Assembly (NCBI GenBank): GCA_013388735.1
Contig: JACAES010000083.1
Location: 1 to 64,000 of the forward strand
From: Chloroflexota bacterium
Lineage (GTDB): Bacteria; Chloroflexota; Anaerolineae; Aggregatilineales; Phototrophicaceae
Direction: 5' to 3'
DNA: 64,000 bases
Shown here: piece after piece, positions 33,635 through 42,366 of the stretch
How the letters are laid out: each line of letters starts with the position of its first letter
How positions within the stretch are numbered: the first letter of the stretch is position 1
Notes under the pieces: model-generated
Database searches by the model: none
What the model saw: only the letters and a program-made list of their open reading frames with translations
Told to the model about the DNA's origin: nothing
Translations under genes and position numbers: made by a program

Positions 33635-36223
33635 CTATCCACCTGGTTTAAGCGTCAGGCGGCTGGCGGCGTTGGCCTCCACATCTTCGCGCGCCCACAG
33701 CATCGGGTGATATTGTATGTTTCGCCATTCGTCAATCATATCGGCATAGTGCGGGCTGTAGGGGTGGCCGCTCTGGCCGGTGGTATGGATGGTCAGGCTG
33801 CGGCTGAAGTCGCTCAGGTCAACGATCATACGCATGGAAGGCAGGCTGCCCACCGTAAAATCGCCAGAAGCGGCATTCCAGCTGGTGGCGTTGACGATGG
33901 ACCCGCCGCCGCTGGTCGCCACCGGGCCGCGATTGAAGATGTTTTCAATCAGGCCGATGCCGCTGCTGCCCAGGGGGTCATTGACGAAGGTGGCCGTGTG
34001 CAGGCTGCCCCACTTCCAGGCGGCGCGGTCGCTGCCAAGCCGCTTAACGACTGCCTCGTAACCTTCCCGGAACGACCGGATGAGGATGTCGTCGCGGGTT
34101 TCGGTGGTATCGGCGGTACGGGTGTCATCCCACCAGGCATTATCCGGCTCCTGCGCCAGTTGATAAGCCGCCCACATATCCAGCGAACCGCCGCTGGCGC
34201 TGTAATCGCCAAGTTGGTCGTTGAACAGGTTGTCCATCAGCCGCGCCCAGAAGCTGGCGTACAGGGCGGCCTGTGGGCTGTCCATGTGCATCTGGTAATC
34301 CCACTCCGCCAGCCAGTCGCGCGCGCTGTTGAGCGTTTCGTCCCCAAAGTCGAGTTCGGCCAGGAAGGGCATCAGTTCTTCGGCGTTGATCATTTTGTTA
34401 TCGCCGTGAATGGTGGCGAAGGTTTCCTGATTGTGCGGGGCTAAGGTTTGCAGCAGTTCGACAATACGCTGGCCGCGATAGCCGTAATCCCACTGCTGGC
34501 CGAGGAAATAGTTAGAGTCTTCTCCAAATTCGTCCGCCAGTTTATCGCGCAGTTGGTCGTAATATTCCAGCGGCACGACGGCCTGGTTGGCGCTGTGCAG
34601 AAAGCCGCTTTCCGGGTTAAGCGCGCGCGGCAGGTCATCGAATGGAATATACCCTTTCCATTCATAGGCGTCGGTTGTGCCATCCACCGGCAGCAGGCCG
34701 GAATGCCCGGCAGCGCGGATGGGGATTTTGCCGGGCGTCTGGTAGCCGATGTTGCCGTCTACATCGGCGTAAACGAAGTTCTGTGAGGGAACGTCCCAGT
34801 AACGCAGCGCCTCGCGGAACTCTTCCCAGGTCTGCGCCCGATTAAGGCCGACCGCCGCTTTCAAGATCGTACTCGGCTCCAATGCCGTCCAGCGGAAGGC
34901 CATCGGGTCGTCGTTATTGAAGCCCTGAAGCGTGCCATCGTCATCAATCTGGTTGTCGTTGATGATCGGGCCGAGGTGCGTTTCGCGCACGCGGATGGTG
35001 ATGGGCGGCTCGCCGTCGCCGAAGTTAATGGTTTCTTCGTGGACAACCATATCGCGCCATTCGCCGTTCCACTCGTACTGAAGTTCGTTGTCCGGGTTGA
35101 TCTTCAGCAGATACAGGTCTTGTGTGTCCGGCCCAACATTGGTGACGCCCCAGGCGATGCGGGCGTTATGTCCGATGATGATGCCGGGCGTGGCCGAAAG
35201 CGCGAAACCGCGCACATCAAAAGGACATTCCTCACTGACCGGCTGGCAGTGCAGGCCGATTTCATACCAGATAGATGGCATCTGAATGCCCAGATGGGGG
35301 TCGTCGGCCAGCAGCGGCGCGCCGCTTTCGGTAAGCTGGCCGCTGACGACCCAGTTGTTGCTGCCGATGGCCGGGTCGGTGCGCAGCAGCACATCGTTGG
35401 CAGTCAGGCCGCCGGCCAGCCGCGTGCTGACGCCGATGATGCCGGCGCCGCTGGATGGGGCGGTCAGCGTAGCGTCGGTGATGGGCAGCGCCTCCGGCGG
35501 GATAATGGTCGGTTTTTTGCCGAACGGCCAGGGCAGCAAATACTGATCGGCCATTTCCTGACCGAGCGTTTCGTACAGTGCCGAACGCTGCTGTTCCGCG
35601 CCGCGATTGCCGCTCAGATTCCAGGCCATCACTTTTGCCCAGACCAGCGAGTCAATCGGCGTCCAGGGTTCGATGGCGATGCGAACGCCGGTTAAACCAA
35701 GCAGGGTATATTCCAGCGCCAGATCGTCCGCCGAACGGCTGAGGATGTAAGCATTAACGCCATCGGCGAAAGCTTGCAGGACGGCCAGGCTTTCTTCGTC
35801 ATAATTTTCCAGGTCGCCTTCGGCGGCGCGCCGCCAGCCGACGGTGCGAATAAACACATCCTGGGACATGACGCTGTCCTGTTTGCCGGTCAGTTCCTGA
35901 ATCGAACCGCTGCCGATGTGACGGCTGAACTCCATCTGCCACCAGCGATCCTGCGCCTGGACGTATCCCTGGGCGAAAAACAGATCGTAGGTGCTGGTGG
36001 CGTAAATGTGCGGGATGCCCCATTTGTCGCGGATGACCTCAACCGTATCCTTCAAACCTGCGTTTGCAGCGGCCAGCGCGGCGCTGGGCATCGCCACCGT
36101 GATTTCGCCGTCCGTTTGAGGGATCGGCCCGCGTGTCCAATCATTAAATACCAGAAAACCGCCGAGTAAAACAAGGGCGACGACCAGAACGAGAACCAGT
36201 AAAACTATCCTTAAAACTTTCAC
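33635..36223 (-). CDS. Penicillin acylase family N-terminal nucleophile hydrolase
   Basis: An 862-residue member of the penicillin G acylase/acyl-homoserine lactone acylase family, which cleaves amide bonds after self-processing into two chains. It starts with GTG, with AGGAG seven bases upstream, and an N-terminal membrane helix (5-25) that anchors or exports it. VEVIRDKWGIPHIYA and AQGYVQAQDRWWQMEF mark the alpha chain. The predicted processing site is G287/S288 in AIGSNNWVVSG, where S288 becomes the nucleophile. The beta chain contains GVTNVGPDTQDLY and SWNAASGDF-like motifs. Substrates in this family range from penicillins to quorum-sensing lactones and cannot be told apart here. It is divergent from the TIR gene. 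Confidence 0.88.
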   Translation of the reverse strand: MKVLRIVLLVLVLVVALVLLGGFLVFNDWTRGPIPQTDGEITVAMPSAALAAANAGLKDTVEVIRDKWGIPHIYATSTYDLFFAQGYVQAQDRWWQMEFSRHIGSGSIQELTGKQDSVMSQDVFIRTVGWRRAAEGDLENYDEESLAVLQAFADGVNAYILSRSADDLALEYTLLGLTGVRIAIEPWTPIDSLVWAKVMAWNLSGNRGAEQQRSALYETLGQEMADQYLLPWPFGKKPTIIPPEALPITDATLTAPSSGAGIIGVSTRLAGGLTANDVLLRTDPAIGSNNWVVSGQLTESGAPLLADDPHLGIQMPSIWYEIGLHCQPVSEECPFDVRGFALSATPGIIIGHNARIAWGVTNVGPDTQDLYLLKINPDNELQYEWNGEWRDMVVHEETINFGDGEPPITIRVRETHLGPIINDNQIDDDGTLQGFNNDDPMAFRWTALEPSTILKAAVGLNRAQTWEEFREALRYWDVPSQNFVYADVDGNIGYQTPGKIPIRAAGHSGLLPVDGTTDAYEWKGYIPFDDLPRALNPESGFLHSANQAVVPLEYYDQLRDKLADEFGEDSNYFLGQQWDYGYRGQRIVELLQTLAPHNQETFATIHGDNKMINAEELMPFLAELDFGDETLNSARDWLAEWDYQMHMDSPQAALYASFWARLMDNLFNDQLGDYSASGGSLDMWAAYQLAQEPDNAWWDDTRTADTTETRDDILIRSFREGYEAVVKRLGSDRAAWKWGSLHTATFVNDPLGSSGIGLIENIFNRGPVATSGGGSIVNATSWNAASGDFTVGSLPSMRMIVDLSDFSRSLTIHTTGQSGHPYSPHYADMIDEWRNIQYHPMLWAREDVEANAASRLTLKPGG

Positions 36224-36370
36224 AAAGCGCTCCTAAATGGGATATTAAGAACATTAAAATTTGGGTAGGCAAGTTGTACCGCAAAAACAGAAAACCGCCA
36301 AGATTGTGTCATTTTTGAAAATTCAGGATTTTTTAGCCCTGGTCTGCTAGGAGATATTTCAAATTTAAGC

Positions 36371-36376
36371 TAGAAT
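36371..36376 (+). promoter_or_regulatory. Candidate -10 of the TIR gene in an AT-rich gap
   Basis: TAGAAT, 49 bases before the ATG at 36425, in a 201-base A/T-rich divergent gap unlike the rest of the window. No convincing -35 is seen at 16-18 bases, so this is a weak call. The gap otherwise holds no gene. Confidence 0.3.
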
Positions 36377-36424
36377 TATGGCACAACCTTCTGAAAAAAT
36401 TGGATCTGTGCGGAAGAAAAACAC

Positions 36425-38293
36425 ATGCCTGACGTTTTCCTGAGCTACAGCAGAAGAGACATCGAAATCATGCGCCGCGTGCGCGACTATCTGTCAAGCA
36501 TCGGTATCACTGTTTGGACGGATGAAAGCCTGGAACCCGGCACGCCGACCTGGACTTTTGCCATTGACCAGGAGATTCGGCGTGCGAGCGCGATGGTGGT
36601 TGTTCTCTCGCCAGATGCCAAAGCCTCGCCCTGGGTCGAGAATGAAGTCGCTCTGGCGCAAACCTGCGGTACGCGGATTTTCCCCCTGCTGGCGCGCGGC
36701 GACGAAGCCTCGGCCATCTCGTTTCGTTTGATCGCTTACCAGTACGTAGACGCGCGCAGCAACACAATGGATGCGTTTTCACGCCTGGCGATAGCCGTAC
36801 AACGGCATCTTGGCGCCGGAACGGGGGCGGCTGCCGCTCCACCCCCGGCAGCGCCTCCGGCGGCGGCACCACCGCCATCCGACGCGCGGCCGGCCGGGGG
36901 TGGCACGCCGGAGGCATCACCCGGCGCGCCCGCTAAAATCGTCGCCCGCACCGGCACTGCCGATTTCCGCACCATTTCCGATGCTATTCGGCAGTCGCCG
37001 GAAGGCGCGGTTATTCGTGTACGGCCCGGCCTCTACCGCGAGAATCTGGTTTTTTCAAAAGCGGTCGAACTGGTGGGCGATGGGCGGCGTGAGGACATCA
37101 TCCTCGAAAGCACGACCAGCAACTGTATCCGTATGGACACGGATTACGCGGTCGTCAGCGGCATGACGATACGTCTGCGGGTGGGCGATTCCGGCGCGCA
37201 GTATTTCTGCGTGGATGTCCCAACCGGGCGGCTGGTGCTGGAGGATTGTATTATCACGTCGGATTCGCTGGCGTGCGTGGCCTCGCATGGCGCGGGTGCT
37301 GACCCGATCATCCGGCGCTGCCGCATTCATGACGGCAAAGCTGGCGGCGTTTTCATCTATGATGACGGCGCAGGCCTGGTTGATGACTGCGATATCTTTA
37401 ATAATACCCTGGCCGGTATCGAGTCCCGCTCCGGCGGCAATGTAATGATTCGCCAGAGCCGCATTTACGATGGCAAGCAGGGCGGTATCTTCATCAACGA
37501 AAACGGCGATGGAACGATTGAGGACAGCGATGTATTTGGCAACTCGCTGGCGGGGATTCAGGTCAAGGGCGGCAATATGACGATTCGCCAATGCCGTTTG
37601 TACCAGGGCAAAACCAGCGGTGTGTTTGTCAACGACAAAGGCACTGCCCTGGTCGAGGACTGTGACATCTACTCGAATACGCTGGCGGGTGTTGAAGTGC
37701 AGTCTGGCGGCAACCCACTGGTTCGCAACTGCCGCCTGCATGATGGCATGGCCGGGGGCGTTCTGGTTTATGAGGACGGCCTCGGCGAATTTGACCGCTG
37801 TGATGTGTACGGCAATGCTCTGGCCGGCATTGAAATACGCACCGGCGGCAACGCTACCATCCGCCGCTGTGATATCCATGATGGCAAACAGGGCGCGATT
37901 CTGGTCAGCGATAATGGCAAGGGCCTCTTCGAGGACTGCAAGATTTATGGCAACGGCCTGGCAGGGGTCGAAATACGCACCGGCGGCAACCCCACCATCC
38001 GGCGCTGTAAAGTCTATGGCGGCAAGCAGGCCGGTGTGTTTGTCAATGACAAGGGTCTGGGGGTGATCGAAAACTGCGACATCGTGGATAACGTATATGC
38101 AGGCGTCGAGATTCAGGGCAGTGCCAACCCGACCATTCGCCGCTGTAACATCAACCGTAACGGCTATCAGGCCGTCTGGGCCTATGACAACGCGCAGGGG
38201 ACAATCGAAAACTGCAATCTGACCAACAACTCACGCGGCGCCTGGAAGATCGAAGGCAACAGCAAACTCACGCGCCGCAACAATACGGAATAA
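36425..38293 (+). CDS. TIR-domain protein fused to a right-handed parallel beta-helix
   Basis: A 622-residue two-part protein. Residues 1-130 are a TIR domain: VFLSYSRRD, a BB-loop-like region ESLEPGTPTWTF, and SPWVENEVALA, in which E74 stands at the position of the catalytic Glu of NADase TIRs (W plus four). A Pro/Ala linker spans 131-172. From 173 to the end lies a beta-helix of the NosD/CASH type. It begins with TGTADFRTISDAI and RPGLYREN, and then shows seven 46-residue units such as GNPTIRRCKVYGGKQAG plus VFVNDKGLGVIENCDI, each made of two 23-residue coils. No signal peptide or membrane helix is present, so the protein is probably cytosolic. The role may be NAD-cleaving signalling or binding of a large ligand. 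It is monocistronic. Confidence 0.85.
   Translation: MPDVFLSYSRRDIEIMRRVRDYLSSIGITVWTDESLEPGTPTWTFAIDQEIRRASAMVVVLSPDAKASPWVENEVALAQTCGTRIFPLLARGDEASAISFRLIAYQYVDARSNTMDAFSRLAIAVQRHLGAGTGAAAAPPPAAPPAAAPPPSDARPAGGGTPEASPGAPAKIVARTGTADFRTISDAIRQSPEGAVIRVRPGLYRENLVFSKAVELVGDGRREDIILESTTSNCIRMDTDYAVVSGMTIRLRVGDSGAQYFCVDVPTGRLVLEDCIITSDSLACVASHGAGADPIIRRCRIHDGKAGGVFIYDDGAGLVDDCDIFNNTLAGIESRSGGNVMIRQSRIYDGKQGGIFINENGDGTIEDSDVFGNSLAGIQVKGGNMTIRQCRLYQGKTSGVFVNDKGTALVEDCDIYSNTLAGVEVQSGGNPLVRNCRLHDGMAGGVLVYEDGLGEFDRCDVYGNALAGIEIRTGGNATIRRCDIHDGKQGAILVSDNGKGLFEDCKIYGNGLAGVEIRTGGNPTIRRCKVYGGKQAGVFVNDKGLGVIENCDIVDNVYAGVEIQGSANPTIRRCNINRNGYQAVWAYDNAQGTIENCNLTNNSRGAWKIEGNSKLTRRNNTE
37285..38250 (+). repeat. 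Seven tandem 138-base units encoding beta-helix coils
   Basis: The beta-helix part of the TIR gene is built from seven units of about 138 bases (46 residues) that align without gaps around IRRC, DGK, GVFV, EDCDI and LAGVEI. Neighbouring units share long DNA stretches, such as gcaccggcggcaac before two of them, so recent duplication or slippage is likely. Boundaries are approximate. Confidence 0.7.
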
Positions 38294-38335
38294 CGGCAGA
38301 TGAGCGGTCTTCCGGCAGGTAAAGGTTATTGAAGG

Positions 38336-38857
38336 TCATGCTTTGACTTCTCTTAACATTTCCGGTATGTGCGTTCTGATCGCTTCGATCAGGTCGGTAT
38401 ACGAGCCTTTTGCCAGCTCCGGGGACAGGATGAGGCTCTTGATGAAGCTGCCTGCCGCCCGCTCCAGCAGCCACAGGTCGGTGCCGTGTGTCGGCAAGTC
38501 GGGTTGGTCTTTAAGCTGGTCGAAGCGCAGTTTTTGTAACGCCAGCGCAAACGCCTCGTAACGCGCCGACTCCAGCGTGAGCATCAGCGGCCTATGATCG
38601 AACAGGCCGCGATAGACGATTTCGAGGGTCGGCTGTGAGCGCCCGAAGCGCCGCGCCGTCGCCACCGAATCAAACGCCCGCCGGTCGTGGTAGCGCACCG
38701 TCAGCCGGTAAACGCTGCTGATGCCCGGTTGGAGCGCTACTTTTTGCAGCGGCGGTAAATTCATCTGGTCGCCGATCAGGCGCAGCAGATAGGCTTGATA
38801 TTCCAATGAATGCACCTTCTTGAGCCGAAGGGGCGCGCCCTTCGCTGCCTGCCTCAA
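38336..38857 (-). CDS. Hypothetical protein
   Basis: A 173-residue soluble protein that I do not recognise. The track start is a TTG at 38857 that overlaps the upstream stop as TTGA. A second TTG at 38806, eight bases after AAGAAGG and beyond a strong hairpin, is an alternative and would give 156 residues beginning EYQAYLLRLIGDQM. The sequence is mixed alpha/beta with SVYRLTVRYHDRRAFDSV and ILSPELAKGSYTDLI and has no membrane segment. It follows an MDR oxidoreductase gene and a Uma2 gene on the same strand. The function is unknown. Confidence 0.55.
   Translation of the reverse strand: MRQAAKGAPLRLKKVHSLEYQAYLLRLIGDQMNLPPLQKVALQPGISSVYRLTVRYHDRRAFDSVATARRFGRSQPTLEIVYRGLFDHRPLMLTLESARYEAFALALQKLRFDQLKDQPDLPTHGTDLWLLERAAGSFIKSLILSPELAKGSYTDLIEAIRTHIPEMLREVKA
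38826..38844 (-). repeat. Perfect hairpin CGAAGGG-N5-CCCTTCG
   Basis: Seven-base perfect arms around GCGCG, just after the stop of the MDR oxidoreductase gene on the minus strand. If the downstream gene starts at 38806, the hairpin lies in the intercistronic leader and may reduce read-through or control translation. No T-run follows. Confidence 0.5.
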
Positions 38858-39888
38858 TCAATCGTCAGCACGATTTTTCCGAATACGTCAAAATCGGCCA
38901 GCCGTTCCTGCGCCCTGGCTGCTTCCTGCATGGGGAAGATTTCACCGATGACCGGCTTCAGCTTTCCCTGGAAAATCAGGCTCATCACCCGCACGAAGTC
39001 CTGGTGGGGCGCCATGGTGCTGCCGATGATACTGAGGTGACGGAAGAATATCTGCCGCAGATCAATCTCCACGAACGGCCCGCTGGTCGCCCCGACCACC
39101 AGCAGCCGCCCGCCGATGCGCGTCGAACGAATGCTATCGTTAAAAGTAGCCGATCCGACGTTATCCACCACTACGTCGAAGCCCTGTTTGTTGGTCATCG
39201 TGTACAGGGCTTTGGCCCAATCCGGCGTTTCCTGTCGGTTGATGGTCACGTCCGCGCCCAGCGCGTGGGCTTTTTCGCACTTCTCGGCGCTGCTGCCCAC
39301 CACCGTCACCTGGCAGCCGGCCAGCTTGGCGATCTGGATGCTGGCGGTATTCACGCCGCCACCCGCGCCAACGATCAGCACGGTTTCTCCGGCGCGCAGC
39401 CCGCCGCGTGTCATCATGGAATGCCAGGCGGTCAGGTAGACCAACCCGGCGGCGGCGGCTTCCTCGAACGTCACCATATCGGGCATTTTCAGCAGATTGC
39501 GCGCCGGCAGCACTACGTACTCCGCCGCCACACCGGGATGATGTTCGCCCAGAATGGCGATGCGCGTTTGGTTCTCCAGGCCGGTCATCAGGGCAGGGCT
39601 GTCCGGCGGCACGATGGTCGGGTCAATGCACACCCGGTCGCCGGGCGCGAACTGCGTCACGCCTTCGCCCACTTTGTCCACCACGCCCGCGCCATCGGCG
39701 CATATGATGTGTGGCATCTGGAGCTTCAGTCCCGGCCAGCCGACCCGCACGAACAGGTCAAGCCGGTTAAGCGCCGCGGCTTTCATCCGCAGGCGGACTT
39801 CATCCCGCCCCGGTTCGGGTACAGCTAAATCCTGTGCGATGCCGACGACTTCCAGGCCGCCGTGTCCTGTAATCACTGCTGCTTTCAT
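38854..39888 (-). CDS. MDR-family NAD(P)-dependent oxidoreductase (quinone reductase/alcohol dehydrogenase-like)
   Basis: A 344-residue medium-chain dehydrogenase/reductase. The N-terminal GroES-like domain has ALNRLDLFVRVGWPG, HIICADGAGVV and GDRVCIDP. The nucleotide-binding motif VLIVGAGGGVNTASIQIAK lies near 170-190. The zinc-binding cysteine cluster of classical alcohol dehydrogenases is absent, so it is closer to quinone or enoyl reductases. Its ATG overlaps the stop of the Uma2 gene by four bases (ATGA), and its stop overlaps the next start. The substrate is unknown. Confidence 0.85.
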   Translation of the reverse strand: MKAAVITGHGGLEVVGIAQDLAVPEPGRDEVRLRMKAAALNRLDLFVRVGWPGLKLQMPHIICADGAGVVDKVGEGVTQFAPGDRVCIDPTIVPPDSPALMTGLENQTRIAILGEHHPGVAAEYVVLPARNLLKMPDMVTFEEAAAAGLVYLTAWHSMMTRGGLRAGETVLIVGAGGGVNTASIQIAKLAGCQVTVVGSSAEKCEKAHALGADVTINRQETPDWAKALYTMTNKQGFDVVVDNVGSATFNDSIRSTRIGGRLLVVGATSGPFVEIDLRQIFFRHLSIIGSTMAPHQDFVRVMSLIFQGKLKPVIGEIFPMQEAARAQERLADFDVFGKIVLTID

Positions 39889-40487
39889 GAGTTCGATTTT
39901 TCCTCTGGTTCAAAAGATACTTTTTCATATACGTCGCTCAGAGCCAGCGTACAGTCTACAGATGGCAGCGTTACGACGGCATCCAGGCTGGCAAAATCGG
40001 TGAGTATCCACTGCTCACCCTGGCGAAAATAGTGTTCGATGTGAACGCTGTCCTGGGCGATGAGTAAATACTCTTGCAGCGACTCCATCTTGCGGTAGTG
40101 CTGAAATTTTTTACCCCGATCATACTTCTCGGTCGAAGGTGACAGAACTTCGATAATGACCGTCGGATTGAGGAGCGTATCGCGCTCGTCATCCTCAAAC
40201 GCGGCTTCACCGCAGACAACGGTGATATCAGGATAGGTGTACTGCCCATCGCCCGTCTTGACGCGCATATCGCTGGGATAAACCTTACACGGGCGCTGTC
40301 GCAACTGAGCATAGAGCGTTGCATAGGTACTACCAGCGACCAAATTATGATTTTCCTTCGCGCCGGTCATAGCGACGATTTCGCCGTCTATGTATTCGTG
40401 TTTCGTCTCGCTGGCGCGCTCGAAGGCCAGATATTCCTCAACCGTCATCTGTTTGCGCGTGATAACATCGTCTGGTAAAGCTGCCAT
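39885..40487 (-). CDS. Uma2-family restriction-endonuclease-fold protein (DUF820)
   Basis: A 200-residue Uma2/DUF820 protein with a PD-(D/E)xK nuclease fold. Conserved features are MTVEEYLAFERASETKHEYIDG, the acidic D87 in YPDITVVC, E113 in VIIEVLSPSTEKYDRGKK and QEYLLIAQD. Such proteins are abundant in Cyanobacteria and Chloroflexota, often in many copies, and their role is unsettled; transposon-related nuclease activity has been proposed. Here it is coupled to an MDR oxidoreductase gene by an ATGA overlap, which is unusual for a selfish element. The sequence is slightly richer in A/T than its neighbours. Confidence 0.88.
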   Translation of the reverse strand: MAALPDDVITRKQMTVEEYLAFERASETKHEYIDGEIVAMTGAKENHNLVAGSTYATLYAQLRQRPCKVYPSDMRVKTGDGQYTYPDITVVCGEAAFEDDERDTLLNPTVIIEVLSPSTEKYDRGKKFQHYRKMESLQEYLLIAQDSVHIEHYFRQGEQWILTDFASLDAVVTLPSVDCTLALSDVYEKVSFEPEEKSNS

Positions 40488-40516
40488 GATGATCTCTCCT
40501 CAACCTCTATCTGGGC

Positions 40517-40541
40517 TGTAGGGGCGCACAGCCGTGCGCCC
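40517..40541. repeat. GTAGGGGCGCAC palindrome between Uma2 and acyl-CoA dehydrogenase genes
   Basis: GGGCGCAC (40522-40529) and GTGCGCCC (40534-40541) form a perfect eight-base stem with a four-base loop, preceded by TGTAG. It belongs to the same TGTAGGGGCG family as the palindromes at 50233 and 33593 and lies in the 75-base gap between two minus-strand genes. Confidence 0.6.
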
Positions 40542-40562
40542 ACCGCTGCCCGCTCTGCCGTT

Positions 40563-41756
40563 TTATCGCAGTCCCAGTTCGCTGCGGGCGATCACCATAC
40601 GCTGTACCTCGCTGGTGCCTTCATAAATGCGGGTGATGCGCGCGTCGCGGTAGTAACGTTCGACCGGCAGTTCCTTGCTGTAGCCCATGCCGCCGTGAAT
40701 CTGTACCGCCTCGTCGGTGACGAACATAGCGGTTTCGCTGGCGAACAGCTTCGCCATGCTGGCTTCCAGCGAATAGCGTTCGCCGGTCATTTTGCCGCGC
40801 TCTTTGGCCTGGACGGCGTTATAGATCAGCATCCGGCTGGCTTCGATACGGGTCTTCATGTCGGCGATTTTCTGCTGGATCATCTGGAACTGGCCGATTG
40901 GCCCGCCGAAAGCCTGGCGTTCGCGGGCATAGGCCACGCTGGCAGCGTAGGCGGCCTCCGCGATGCCCAGCGCCTGCGAGGCGATGCCGATGCGCCCGGC
41001 GTCCAGCACCGTCATGGCGATTTTGAAGCCATCCCCCGGCTGGCCGAGGACGTTCTCCACCGGGCAGAGGTAGTTGTCAAAGACGATCTCGCTGGTGGCG
41101 CTGGCGCGGATGCCCAGCTTCGGCTCTTTTTTACCGCGAATGAAACCCGGTTGCTGGGCATCAACAATGAAAGCCGTGATGCCTTTGTGTTTTTTCTCCG
41201 GCTCGGTCATGGTGAACAGCACGATATAATCGGCCACCGGGCCGCTCGTCACCCAGCTTTTGCGCCCGTTGATGATGTAATGCGTTCCCGCCTCGTTGAG
41301 TACCGCGCGGCTCTGCATCGTGCCGGCGTCGCTGCCGGACATCGGCTCGGTCAGGCTGTACGCGCCGATTTTTTGGCCGGTGGCGATGGGTGTCACATAG
41401 CGGTGTTTCTGTTCTTCCGTGCCGAATTTGAGGATGCCGTGACAGTAAAGCGAGTTGTTGACGCTGACGATGGTGCTGTGGCTGGCGTCCGCTTTGGCGA
41501 TTTCGATCATCGTCAGCACATAAGCCAGCGAGTCCATACCCGCGCCGCCGTATTCTTCCGGCACTTCGATACCCATTAAACCCATCTCACCCATTTTACG
41601 AACCGTTTCCAGGGGGAACTCGCCGCTCTCATCGAACTCCGGGGCAATCGGCGCGATCTCCTTCTGGGCGAAGTCGCGCACGGCTTTTTGCAGCGCGAGA
41701 TGTTCCTCGGTCAGGTGAATGGTCAAAGCGGTCGGTTCGTTGGCAATCGCCATCAT
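40563..41756 (-). CDS. Acyl-CoA dehydrogenase, short-chain (butyryl-CoA) type
   Basis: A 397-residue flavoenzyme that oxidises acyl-CoA to enoyl-CoA and passes electrons to ETF. The family signatures are present: AYSLTEPMSGSDAGTM, WVTSGPVADYIVLF, IHGGMGYSKELPVERYYRDAR and the catalytic base E379 in IYEGTSEVQR, in the position used by short-chain and butyryl-CoA dehydrogenases. The length is normal. It is complete, unlike the fragment at the left edge of the window. It is divergent from the methylmalonyl-CoA epimerase gene, which links it to odd-chain or branched-chain acyl-CoA breakdown. The ATG is followed by a second ATG; the first is used here. Confidence 0.92.
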   Translation of the reverse strand: MMAIANEPTALTIHLTEEHLALQKAVRDFAQKEIAPIAPEFDESGEFPLETVRKMGEMGLMGIEVPEEYGGAGMDSLAYVLTMIEIAKADASHSTIVSVNNSLYCHGILKFGTEEQKHRYVTPIATGQKIGAYSLTEPMSGSDAGTMQSRAVLNEAGTHYIINGRKSWVTSGPVADYIVLFTMTEPEKKHKGITAFIVDAQQPGFIRGKKEPKLGIRASATSEIVFDNYLCPVENVLGQPGDGFKIAMTVLDAGRIGIASQALGIAEAAYAASVAYARERQAFGGPIGQFQMIQQKIADMKTRIEASRMLIYNAVQAKERGKMTGERYSLEASMAKLFASETAMFVTDEAVQIHGGMGYSKELPVERYYRDARITRIYEGTSEVQRMVIARSELGLR

Positions 41757-41823
41757 GCTTAAACTCCTTAAACACAGTCTGGTGGGAAGAACGGCTGGTT
41801 TAAACCATGCTGTTGATATGTCG

Positions 41824-41832
41824 CATTATAAC
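41824..41832 (-). promoter_or_regulatory. Extended -10 promoter for the acyl-CoA dehydrogenase gene
   Basis: On the minus strand the sequence reads TGTTATAAT, a perfect TATAAT with the upstream TG of an extended -10. It lies about 70 bases before the ATG at 41756. No clear -35 is present. The position in the divergent gap with the epimerase gene is suitable. Confidence 0.5.
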
Positions 41833-41915
41833 ACCGACAGGCGTTACAATCAGGATTTAAGCGCGCCCGATGCCGGTTAGTCGGGCAGTGTTCTATGAGT
41901 AAAACAGGAGAAGTT

Positions 41916-42332
41916 ATGTCACCGATCAAAGTTGACCATATCGCCGTTGTCGTCGAGGACATGGCTGCGGCGCTGAAGTTCTGGCAGGATGCGTTGGGGC
42001 TGCCGCTGGGTGGGACGGAACGCAACGAACACGAGGCGGTCGAAGTGGCCTTCCTGCCGGTCGGCGAGTCGCGCATCGAACTGTTGAAGCCGATCAGCGA
42101 CGACAGCGGCATCGCCAAATATCTCGCCAAACGCGGTGCGGGGATGCACCACATCTGCATTGCGGTCGCGGACATCGAAGCGGCGATGGCAAAAATCGCC
42201 GGCCAGGGGTTTGAACTCATCAACGACACGCCGCGCAGCCGCGAGGACGGCACACGCTATGCCTTCGTGCATCCCAAAAGCACCGGCGGCGTGATGATCG
42301 AACTGTACGACGTGCCGAAAGAAAAGGCGTAA
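41916..42332 (+). CDS. mce: Methylmalonyl-CoA epimerase
   Basis: A 138-residue vicinal-oxygen-chelate enzyme that interconverts (R)- and (S)-methylmalonyl-CoA between propionyl-CoA carboxylase and methylmalonyl-CoA mutase. The track starts at 41895, but AGGAG is five bases before the ATG at 41916, which is preferred. The metal ligands are H8 (KVDHIAVVVED), H79 (GMHHICIAV) and E129 (VMIELYD). The paired beta-alpha-beta modules and the short length are normal. It is divergent from the acyl-CoA dehydrogenase gene. Mutase and propionyl-CoA carboxylase are not in the window. Confidence 0.93.
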   Translation: MSPIKVDHIAVVVEDMAAALKFWQDALGLPLGGTERNEHEAVEVAFLPVGESRIELLKPISDDSGIAKYLAKRGAGMHHICIAVADIEAAMAKIAGQGFELINDTPRSREDGTRYAFVHPKSTGGVMIELYDVPKEKA

Positions 42333-42366
42333 CGCAAAGTCGCAGAGGGGCAGGGGGAGAAAAGCG

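Noticed and set aside
36425-38293. CRISPR array in the repetitive stretch at 37.3-38.2 kb
   Set aside because: The 138-base periodicity is coding and corresponds to beta-helix coils. The units are contiguous with no unique spacers.
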